Assembly: GCA_047620505.1 (NCBI GenBank)
Contig: JBLHKS010000127.1
Span: forward strand, 1-20,859
Direction: 5' to 3'
DNA from: JBLHKS01 sp047620505
GTDB lineage: Bacteria; Verrucomicrobiota; Verrucomicrobiia; Verrucomicrobiales; DEV007
Length of the DNA stretch: 20,859 nt
Both the position numbers and the translations under genes were made by a program. The notes under the pieces were generated by a model that did no database searches, was not told the origin of the DNA, and saw only the letters and a program-made list of their open reading frames with translations. Positions 15,406 to 20,859 of the stretch are shown one piece after another (position 1 is the stretch's first letter; every line of letters starts with the position of its first letter).

Positions 15406-16401
15406 ATGCGCCTCAAGCTCAAAGATAAGATCTGGCTCTACGGACAGCTGGCCACTTTCACGAAAGCTGGTTTTGGGATCGATCAGAGTTTGCGCTCGCT
15501 TCAGAGCGGCGAACCGAATCCTGACAGAACCACCTTTTTGGAGCATGTCAGGGAGCGAATCCGGCTCGGGGCGACGCTGAGCGAGGCAATCGGGAATTCG
15601 CAAGCCGGGATCACGCCGCTGGAGATTTCGATCATGCAGGCGGCGGAAATGGCGGGCATGTTAGAGCAAGGTTTCGCGCATCTGGCGGAGTATTTCGAGT
15701 CCGCGGTGAAAACTCGGCGACAGGTCGTTGGAAAGCTGATTTACCCGGCACTACTGATTCATCTCGCGATTCTGCTGCCGGCGATTCCGCGTTTTGTCCA
15801 AACCCAAGACTTGGCTGGCACGCTCGTTGGCGTGGTGATCGGTTTGGCGAGTGTTTACGCGATTACGATCTGTCTCGTACTCGCGTTTCGAGCCCTCTGG
15901 AGCCGAGGCGGCGAGCAGATTGGGGTAGACCGACTTCTGCGTCGAACACCTTTGGTAGGCGGTGTCCGAAAAGCGCTTTCGCTCCAGCGTTTCTGCAGCG
16001 TTCTTCGGATGCATGTCGAGTGTGGCCAGAAGATTTCGGCCGGAGCAGCTGCTGGCGGCGAGGCCTCGGATAGCGCGGTCGTGAAGAGCGCGTCCAATCA
16101 TCTTGCTGAGACGGCGCGCGGCGGATCGCCGATGGGAAGCGTGATCTTGGGCTTAGTCGAGGCGTTCCCACACGAGCTGGGCTCGGCAATCCACAACGCC
16201 GAACAAACCGGGATGCTCAGTGAAGAATTAACGCGCTGGACCGAAATTTTCCGTCAACGCGTCGCGGCAGCCTTTGAGCGGATTGGAACCTGGCTGCCGC
16301 GATTGATCTATTTTGCCGTCGTAATCTTTGTGATCTGGACGATATTTTCGATGCTAAGCTCGATATACAAACCGCTCCTCGATGGCATCGATCAATTTTG
16401 A
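15406..16401 (+). CDS. Solitary GspF-like type II secretion F-domain membrane protein
   Basis: This 331-residue protein has two type II secretion F-type segments, about 10-105 (YGQLATFTKAGFGIDQSLRS ... EMAGMLEQGFAHLAEYFE) and a less conserved one at about 193-290 (LQRFCSVLRMHVECGQKISAG ... NAEQTGMLSEEL). Membrane segments lie at about 110-130, 137-161 and 297-320. GspF and PilC are inner-membrane platform proteins of type II secretion and type IV pili, usually about 400 residues; this one lacks the usual N-terminal extension. No ATPase, pseudopilin or secretin gene is adjacent, so it either serves a system encoded elsewhere or has another role. It is divergent from ribD with 71 bp between, and overlaps the haemoglobin gene by 10 bp tail to tail. 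A palindrome copy encodes GAAAG in the second segment. Confidence 0.85.
   Translation: MRLKLKDKIWLYGQLATFTKAGFGIDQSLRSLQSGEPNPDRTTFLEHVRERIRLGATLSEAIGNSQAGITPLEISIMQAAEMAGMLEQGFAHLAEYFESAVKTRRQVVGKLIYPALLIHLAILLPAIPRFVQTQDLAGTLVGVVIGLASVYAITICLVLAFRALWSRGGEQIGVDRLLRRTPLVGGVRKALSLQRFCSVLRMHVECGQKISAGAAAGGEASDSAVVKSASNHLAETARGGSPMGSVILGLVEAFPHELGSAIHNAEQTGMLSEELTRWTEIFRQRVAAAFERIGTWLPRLIYFAVVIFVIWTIFSMLSSIYKPLLDGIDQF
16044..16053. repeat. Palindrome copy 9
   Basis: Flanks GG and GG, the only copy without a 5' C. Encodes GAAAG in the GspF-like gene. Confidence 0.9.
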
Positions 16402-16871
16402 CCCGTAGCCGGCTGTTCAGCCTTCTTCCGATTGAGCACGTCGTCTTTGGTCGTTGCGACAACGGCAAGAACCTCGGCGATCACCTTTTTTTCGACACCC
16501 AACTCCTTCAAAGAGGCCTGAAGATGCTCGGCAATCGCGCCGAAATGCTCCTCAGTCAGGTCGAGTTGCTGATGCGCCGCCCGCATGTTCTTGCCTTCAT
16601 ACGGAATCGGACTGCCAAGAGCGGCAGCGATAAATGATTTCTGCCGATTGTGCTGACGCTTCATGTTTACGTCTTCGAAAAAGTGTTTCACCCGATCGTC
16701 GGCGAGAACCTTTGAATAAAAGAGGTCGACGGTGGCATCGATCGCAGCCTGGCCACCGATTCGATGGAAAATACTATCCGGATCGGCCTTGGCTGAATCG
16801 GCTTTGGTGTCAGCTGCGTTGGAGCTGAGCGTGAAGAAGGAAAATGCGATGATGCAAAGGAAACGTGTCAT
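16392..16871 (-). CDS. Exported group I truncated haemoglobin-like protein
   Basis: The 159-residue protein carries a signal peptide (1-20, FLCIIAFSFFTLSSNAA-D) followed by a linker and a truncated haemoglobin domain. Family marks are FHRIGGQAAIDATVDLFYSKVLAD (35-58), DRVKHFFEDVNM, and the proximal haem ligand His100 in KNMRAAHQQLDL. The HHFGAI-like segment (HFGAIAEHLQ) and a long last helix follow. Truncated haemoglobins bind O2, CO or NO; an exported form suggests NO or oxygen handling in the periplasm, which is inference. The C-terminal tail (VLNRKKAEQPATGQN) is polar and overlaps the T2SF gene end. Confidence 0.88.
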   Translation of the reverse strand: MTRFLCIIAFSFFTLSSNAADTKADSAKADPDSIFHRIGGQAAIDATVDLFYSKVLADDRVKHFFEDVNMKRQHNRQKSFIAAALGSPIPYEGKNMRAAHQQLDLTEEHFGAIAEHLQASLKELGVEKKVIAEVLAVVATTKDDVLNRKKAEQPATGQN

Positions 16872-16984
16872 GCGGACCCATTCGAATAAAGCATTTCAAT
16901 CGGCAAGTCGTTGTTTGTGGTTCATAGACCTGAAATTGTCATAACGCTCCAAACAGAGGGGGTTTCGGGTGGGGGCTGAGCCTT

Positions 16985-17374
16985 CTAACCTCGGTAGCCG
17001 CCAAGAAAAGTGCCCACGGATTTCTGCTCCTCAACCGACCAGATCAAATCGATCCCGCCATCGATGACCTCGGGAAAGGCAATCCACAAAAGAAGGTAGT
17101 CTCCAACCGATCGCGCAGCGGAAATCTCAATTTTGCCCTCGGTCGGTTTCAAGTAGCGCGTCACGGCCTTGATTGTTTTCGGCTTCAATTTCGCGGCAAA
17201 ATCCGTATCGGCCTCGACCGCGAGAGTGAGCACGTCCTCAAGCGGCAGCTTTAAATGGCTGCGAGCCGAAGGTGATAGGGTGTTCTCTGATTTCTCGCTC
17301 GGGCTTGCGTGAGCGGCTGAAAAGAGAGAAATGGCAAATAAAATGGCGGTCAAAATGTAGACTTTGGGCTTCAT
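16985..17374 (-). CDS. Small secreted protein of unknown function
   Basis: The ATG at 17374 places a clear signal peptide at the N-terminus (MKPKVYILTAILFAISLFSAAHA, cleavage about residue 24) of a 129-residue protein; an in-frame ATG at 17425 would bury it. The mature part is mixed alpha/beta with SPSARSHLKLPLEDVLTLA, KLKPKTIKAVTRYL and a C-terminal strand-rich stretch (YLLLWIAFPEVIDGGIDLI). I recognise no family or catalytic motif. It lies in the same direction as the haemoglobin gene, 113 bp upstream of it. Confidence 0.7.
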   Translation of the reverse strand: MKPKVYILTAILFAISLFSAAHASPSEKSENTLSPSARSHLKLPLEDVLTLAVEADTDFAAKLKPKTIKAVTRYLKPTEGKIEISAARSVGDYLLLWIAFPEVIDGGIDLIWSVEEQKSVGTFLGGYRG

Positions 17375-17478
17375 AATGGAGAGGAGACCGCCCGGTGATA
17401 TTTCGCTTAACAATTTCTGGGCCAACGGTCGCGTGGCGACTCCGCACAGAATTTTCTTCGCCCCTCGACAAAAACCAA

Positions 17479-17553
17479 TGGTGTCCCCGGCAGGAATCGA
17501 ACCTGCATCCCAGGTTTAGGAAACCCGTGTTCTATCCGTTGAACTACGGGGAC
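17479..17553 (-). tRNA. tRNA-Arg (anticodon CCT), CCA encoded
   Basis: On the minus strand the sequence folds as a cloverleaf: acceptor GTCCCCG/CGGGGAC, D stem GTTC/GAAC, anticodon stem CGGGT/ACCTG (one G-T pair) with loop TTCCTAA, and T arm GCAGG-TTCGATT-CCTGC. The anticodon CCT reads AGG, so it is tRNA-Arg. The 3' CCA is encoded (17479-17481). It reads opposite to the SUMF1 gene that follows. Confidence 0.97.
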
Positions 17554-17676
17554 AAACTCGGCCAGCTATCGGTAGCACGAGTGAGGCCCGGCGCAAACCA
17601 CTTGCTCGAAGGCTTTGACATTTCCGCCAGGATTTGGTCGAATCAACAGTCCCGTAGAGATCTTTCCATCATCATC

Positions 17677-18519
17677 ATGTTCGAATTCGTTTTCCGATTT
17701 CCGGCAGCCGCCGCTGCCACGCTAATAATTTTCTGTTCAGCAGCTGCTGAGATTCAGGCTCAGACGAAGGCTGGGGAAACTCGAATCTTTGGCGAGATCG
17801 AGTTCGCCTGGTGCCCGGCTGGCGAATTTCTGATGGGCAGTCCGGAGAGCGAGGAGGGCCGCAGCGCGGACGAAAAAGTCCACAAGGTGATTCTAACTCA
17901 AGGGTTCTGGATGGCGCGAACCGAGACTACCCAAAAACAGTGGAAAGCAGTGATGGGAGGCGGAAACAACCCAAGTGAATGGTCGGGGTTGACGGACCTG
18001 CCGGTGGAAAACGTTCATTGGGGTGATGCGATCGGGTTTTGCGCTCGGATCAATCAGAAATTCGATGGCGACTTGCCTGAAGGTTTCAAATTCACGTTGC
18101 CGACCGAGGCCCAGTGGGAGTACGCCTGTCGCGCCGGAACAACGACGCCTTTCAGCTTTGGAGCGACCCTGACGAGCCGTCAGGCGAATTTCGACGGCAG
18201 CGAGCCGTATGGCGTTGAAGAGGAAGGGCCGTTCATCGAGAAAACGTCAAAGGCAAAATCATTTCAGCCTAACGCTTGGGGGATCTACGACATGCATGGA
18301 AACCTGGCCGAGTGGTGCCTGGATGGTTTTGCGGCTTATGAAGGGGAGGCAACCGATCCGCTGGCACCTGCCACAGGACTCTACCGGATCTTGCGCGGCG
18401 GGAGTTGGCGAAGTGAAGGGGCTTTCCTGAGGAGCGCGTATCGCAGCCGACCAAAGCCTGAGCTGAAGCTTAACAACATCGGCTTTCGTATTGTTCTCTC
18501 GATCTACGAAAATAAATAG
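17677..18519 (+). CDS. Secreted SUMF1-domain protein lacking the FGE catalytic cysteines
   Basis: The ATG at 17677 starts a 280-residue protein with a signal peptide (FPAAAAATLIIFCSAAAEIQAQ, cleavage about 29); the longer open frame from 17395 would read through the antisense of the tRNA and is wrong. The SUMF1/formylglycine-generating-enzyme fold is clear: FAWCPAGEFLMGSPESEEGR (43-62), LPTEAQWEYACRAGT (141-155), GIYDMHGNLAEWC (202-214) and RGGSWRS (240-246). True FGEs have two copper-binding cysteines near the RGGS motif; here the segment is RGGSWRSEGAFLRSAYRSR with none, so it is probably a binding or structural relative. A palindrome copy (17739-17748) encodes SAAAE in the signal peptide. 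Probably co-transcribed with the next gene 41 bp downstream. Confidence 0.9.
   Translation: MFEFVFRFPAAAAATLIIFCSAAAEIQAQTKAGETRIFGEIEFAWCPAGEFLMGSPESEEGRSADEKVHKVILTQGFWMARTETTQKQWKAVMGGGNNPSEWSGLTDLPVENVHWGDAIGFCARINQKFDGDLPEGFKFTLPTEAQWEYACRAGTTTPFSFGATLTSRQANFDGSEPYGVEEEGPFIEKTSKAKSFQPNAWGIYDMHGNLAEWCLDGFAAYEGEATDPLAPATGLYRILRGGSWRSEGAFLRSAYRSRPKPELKLNNIGFRIVLSIYENK
17739..17748. repeat. Palindrome copy 10
   Basis: Flanks TC and GA. Encodes SAAAE in the signal peptide of the SUMF1 protein. Confidence 0.9.
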
Positions 18520-18560
18520 AAAATAGATAACACGGAACGTCTGAACAACTTTAAACACTA

Positions 18561-19412
18561 ATGAAAATCCCAGCTGTAACTATCCTGATTTTTCTTGTTT
18601 GGGCGCTGAATGCGATTGGCGAAGATCGCCAGATTCCCGAGATGAAACTGATTACTGACGCCCACGCCAGTAACGTTCAGATTAAAGTCCAAGCAGAGTA
18701 CGATGCAGGCGTAAAAGATTTGAATCAAAAATACAAAGCCGCCCTTGCGAGAGCGCTCGAAGTGGCGCAAGACGGAGGGAAACTGGAAGATGCTCTGGCT
18801 CTAAAGGCGGAAATTGCGCGTATCGACTCTGAGGATGAACCCGCAGGAAGCGAAACTCCAGCCGCACAACTGAAGAACTTGCGGAATATTTACGAGGTCG
18901 GCCTTGCTCGCCTGGAACGGGAACGCGCTGGAAGAATTGCGCCGCTGAATCGAAAACTGGCCGACGATCTGGAGCATCTTGTGGTTTCTCTAACGAAGGT
19001 GGGTCGGTTGGAAGATGCTGTAGTCGTAAAACAAAAATGGACTGGGATTTTAGCTGAAGCAGCGGCTGGCGTTGAATCAAAACCGACTGCGGACGATCCG
19101 GCCCACACTGATCCGGATGACGATTCAGCGGATCTGCTAACATGGCTTCAACGCTACGAACTATATTGGAATGGAACGAACGCCAGTGAATTGGTAATTC
19201 AGGTTACGGAAAACCTTGTGTCAGTTTATGCTGATGATAACCAAATCATAGAAAGCGAGATTAAGGTTTTATCTGATAGTTCTTTTCAGTTTGAATGGTC
19301 AAAAGGCGATCTTCATACTTTTACGATTGCCAGAGACAAGGATAGTTTCGTGCGCAAACTGCAATCCTCTGGAGGCGGACACGATGGGCGGATTCGGCGG
19401 CGATCGCGTTAA
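18561..19412 (+). CDS. Secreted helical-repeat protein of unknown function
   Basis: This 283-residue protein has a signal peptide (1-20, VTILIFLVWALNAIG-E). Two related helical units follow: Tyr47-Lys82 (YDAGVKDLNQKY ... GGKLEDALALK) and Tyr111-Lys157 (YEVGLARLERE ... VGRLEDAVVVK). Each opens with Y-x2-G and closes with LEDA-x3-K, suggesting an internal duplication with coiled-coil character. After an acidic Asp-rich linker (177-191) comes a beta-rich domain (192-265) with LYWNGTNASELVIQV and a basic tail (GRIRRRSR). The last part resembles a small ligand-binding or lipocalin-like sheet, but I do not recognise a family. It follows the SUMF1 gene by 41 bp and is probably in its operon. Verrucomicrobial SUMF1 proteins are often accompanied by such helical secreted proteins. 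Confidence 0.75.
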   Translation: MKIPAVTILIFLVWALNAIGEDRQIPEMKLITDAHASNVQIKVQAEYDAGVKDLNQKYKAALARALEVAQDGGKLEDALALKAEIARIDSEDEPAGSETPAAQLKNLRNIYEVGLARLERERAGRIAPLNRKLADDLEHLVVSLTKVGRLEDAVVVKQKWTGILAEAAAGVESKPTADDPAHTDPDDDSADLLTWLQRYELYWNGTNASELVIQVTENLVSVYADDNQIIESEIKVLSDSSFQFEWSKGDLHTFTIARDKDSFVRKLQSSGGGHDGRIRRRSR

Positions 19413-19427
19413 AGCGGTTAACGAATT

Positions 19428-19613
19428 ATGAAAAGCATACTTCTTCTGATAGCTATCTGTGCTCAGCCGTGCGCTTTTGCTGTAGACGAAGAAGCGCTCG
19501 ATCACGACGTTCAGACGATCGAACTCGGCGAGGACTTCTTCAAAAATTTACCCTCGCATTCTCCCTGCCAGCTGCCGTTCGAGATCAAAAACCCAGCAGC
19601 TGCTGGGAACTGA
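19428..19613 (+). pseudogene. Small secreted protein, possibly frameshifted near its 3' end
   Basis: A 61-residue ORF with a signal peptide (MKSILLLIAICAQPCAFA, then VDEEALDH) starts 15 bp after the previous gene. It ends abruptly at PAAAGN just after a palindrome copy. Shifting by one base in the AAAAACCC run (19587-19594) restores an open frame reading QQLLGTEAEKLVAVAQIHAR and onward, ending with a TGA at 19675-19677. That stop overlaps the next gene's ATG as ATGA, the same junction seen twice elsewhere in this window. The gene may therefore be about 80 codons with a one-base insertion in this copy or in this read. It could also be an intact short ORF. No family is recognised. Confidence 0.45.
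19595..19604. repeat. Palindrome copy 11
   Basis: Flanks CC and GG, making a 16-bp perfect palindrome CCCAGCAGCTGCTGGG. Sits at the suspected frameshift of the small secreted gene; reads PAAAG in one frame and QQLLG in the other. Confidence 0.9.
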
Positions 19614-19673
19614 GGCCGAAAAGTTGGTCGCGGTCGCGCAAATCCACGCCAGGATAGCGCCCGACCGAATCCA

Positions 19674-20441
19674 ATGAGTTATCTCGACACTGCCATCGAC
19701 GCCGCACGCCAGGCCGGCGCGCTCCTCCGCGAACATTACGAAGGCGACCTGCTCGTCAACGACGCGCTCGCCCACGACCTCAAGCTTGAGCTCGACGTCC
19801 GCAGCCAGGACCTGATCACGGACATCATTCTGAAGGCCCACCCGGATCACGCGATTTTCGGCGAGGAAGGGCTCGGCGGAAACCAGGAAAGCCCGTTCCA
19901 ATGGATCGTCGATCCGATTGACGGCACCGTGAATTTTTTCTACGGCATTCCCCATTTTTGTATCTCGATCGCGATGCGCGAAGGCGGCAAGGATGGCGAG
20001 CTGACCGTCGGCGTGATTTACGATCCGATGCTCGACGAACTCTACGCTGTGGGCGCAGGAGTCGAGCCAAACCGCAACGGTAAGCCGATCTCGGTCAGCA
20101 ACCGGGCGACCCTGGCTGAGGCGATTATCACCGTCGGGTTTTCGAAGACAAACGAGGGCATGGAAGCCGGAATCGAGCGCTTCAAACGGATCGCGCAGAA
20201 AGTCCGGAAAACGCGGATGCTCGGCAGCGCGGCTCTTGGCATGGCCTACGTCGCCAGCGGGCGGCTCGACGCCTACATCGAAGAATCGGTTAGTCTCTGG
20301 GACATCGCCGCGGGCCAGCTTTTGATCGAGCGCGCCGGCGGAAAAGTCGTCCGCAAAGACAAGGGCGATGATACGATGGGAGTGGTCTCGTCGAACGGGA
20401 AATTGCCGCTCGACGATCTGGAAAAAGACGTTGGTCGATGA
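19674..20441 (+). CDS. suhB: Inositol-monophosphatase-family phosphatase
   Basis: The 255-residue protein has the complete family signatures: metal-site GEE (63-65), the WIVDPIDGTVNF motif (77-88, Asp80, Asp83) and WDIAAG (209-214, Asp210). It should be a Mg2+-dependent, lithium-sensitive-type phosphatase acting on inositol phosphates or related small phosphorylated compounds such as fructose-1,6-bisphosphate or 3'-phosphoadenosine phosphate. The last is attractive because a sulfotransferase, which releases that product, starts in the overlapping ATGA at 20438; this link is inference. The IMPase motif near KLELD (37-41) is also present. The ATG follows directly from the upstream small gene's frame. 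Confidence 0.93.
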   Translation: MSYLDTAIDAARQAGALLREHYEGDLLVNDALAHDLKLELDVRSQDLITDIILKAHPDHAIFGEEGLGGNQESPFQWIVDPIDGTVNFFYGIPHFCISIAMREGGKDGELTVGVIYDPMLDELYAVGAGVEPNRNGKPISVSNRATLAEAIITVGFSKTNEGMEAGIERFKRIAQKVRKTRMLGSAALGMAYVASGRLDAYIEESVSLWDIAAGQLLIERAGGKVVRKDKGDDTMGVVSSNGKLPLDDLEKDVGR

Positions 20442-20859
20442 AACCTGAGCGCGTCGAGCCCGACATCGCCCAGCAGCTGCTGAGGATCCCGGCTCAGGTC
20501 GGCGACGATCTCTCGCGATTTCCGGATTTCCTGATTCTCGGGCCGCAGCGAACCGGAACGAGCTGGCTGTTTCGGCATCTCGCCGCGCATCCAGAGGTTT
20601 TTCTTCCGCGCGAAAAAGAGACGTATTTTTTCAGCACGTTAGGCGAGCCTGACAAAGCCAAATTCCGTTACCCGAATCTCTCGGCTTATCTTCGAGGTGC
20701 GATGAGCGATTCTCCGTTCTACAAACTCCGCAAAAAACTCCGCAGCGGCTTTCGCTACGCACCGAAAACCCTGGGCGACGCAACGGCTTCATACGCGATT
20801 CTCGAGCCGGAAGTGATCCGCGAAATTCGGCTTATCAATCCGGAAATTCGCGCGCTGCT
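20438..20859 (+). CDS. PAPS-dependent sulfotransferase (3' end outside window)
   Basis: The frame starts at 20438, overlapping the phosphatase stop by four bases (ATGA), and is open for 140 codons to the window end. FLILGPQRTGTSWLFRHLAAHPEVFLPREKET (about 29-60) is the 5'-phosphosulfate-binding loop and following strand of PAPS-dependent sulfotransferases; the R-T-G-T-S core and KETYFF are typical. The mid-protein YAPKTLGDATASYA fits the GE(K/A)TPxY-like region. It would transfer a sulfuryl group from PAPS to a carbohydrate or other acceptor; the 3'-phosphate-binding segment is probably just ahead or outside the window. Coupling to an IMPase-family gene suggests a PAPS-recycling unit. AQQLLR near the start is encoded over a palindrome copy. 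Confidence 0.88.
   Translation, partial: MKPERVEPDIAQQLLRIPAQVGDDLSRFPDFLILGPQRTGTSWLFRHLAAHPEVFLPREKETYFFSTLGEPDKAKFRYPNLSAYLRGAMSDSPFYKLRKKLRSGFRYAPKTLGDATASYAILEPEVIREIRLINPEIRAL
20472..20481. repeat. Palindrome copy 12
   Basis: Flanks CC and GA. Encodes AQQLLR near the start of the sulfotransferase. Confidence 0.9.

Noticed and set aside
17395..17676. Upstream extension of the SUMF1 gene frame
   Set aside because: It would translate the antisense of the tRNA-Arg gene; the signal peptide begins at 17677.

Overview
The window looks like a chromosomal segment from a free-living, probably marine, member of the Verrucomicrobiota (PVC group). The evidence is a secreted DUF1549/DUF1553 protein with an N-terminal SLA1-homology (SHD1) domain, a secreted FGly-type sulfatase, a SUMF1-domain protein, many short secreted proteins of unknown function, few Shine-Dalgarno sequences, and PVC-style CACGAAT repeats. 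Phylum assignment is inference; no rRNA or marker phylogeny is available here. mnmG and two parS-like sites suggest an origin-proximal position.

Layout. 1-4004: secreted proteins (partial DUF1549/DUF1553 protein, esterase, HEAT-like protein). 4053-6655: a two-gene operon for a soluble PAS histidine kinase and an NtrC-type sigma-54 activator. 6654-9272: cutA, a YmdB-type phosphodiesterase and a sulfatase, reading divergently from the kinase and tightly packed; the kinase and cutA start codons overlap. 9283-11368: pyruvate dehydrogenase E1 beta and alpha. 11561-13429: mnmG, carrying a parS-like site. 13547-15334: a HAD phosphatase and ribD (which carries a second parS-like site), separated by a 10-bp-phased inverted CACGAAT array. 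15406-17374: a solitary GspF-like membrane protein, an exported truncated haemoglobin and a small secreted protein. 17479-17553: tRNA-Arg(CCT). 17677-20859: a SUMF1-domain protein, a secreted helical-repeat protein, a possibly frameshifted small secreted gene, an inositol-monophosphatase-family enzyme and a partial sulfotransferase.

Most notable signal. A perfect palindrome AGCAGCTGCT, usually extended to CAGCAGCTGCTG, occurs 12 times between 3983 and 20481, about once per 1.5 kb, where chance predicts about 0.02 copies per window. The copies lie in 12 different reading frames of unrelated function. They encode only Ala-Ala-Ala (always GCA GCT GCT) or Gln-Gln-Leu-Leu (always CAG CAG CTG CTG). 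This points to selection or spread at the DNA level, comparable in style to the cyanobacterial HIP1 octamer but with a different sequence. I do not know of a described function for it.
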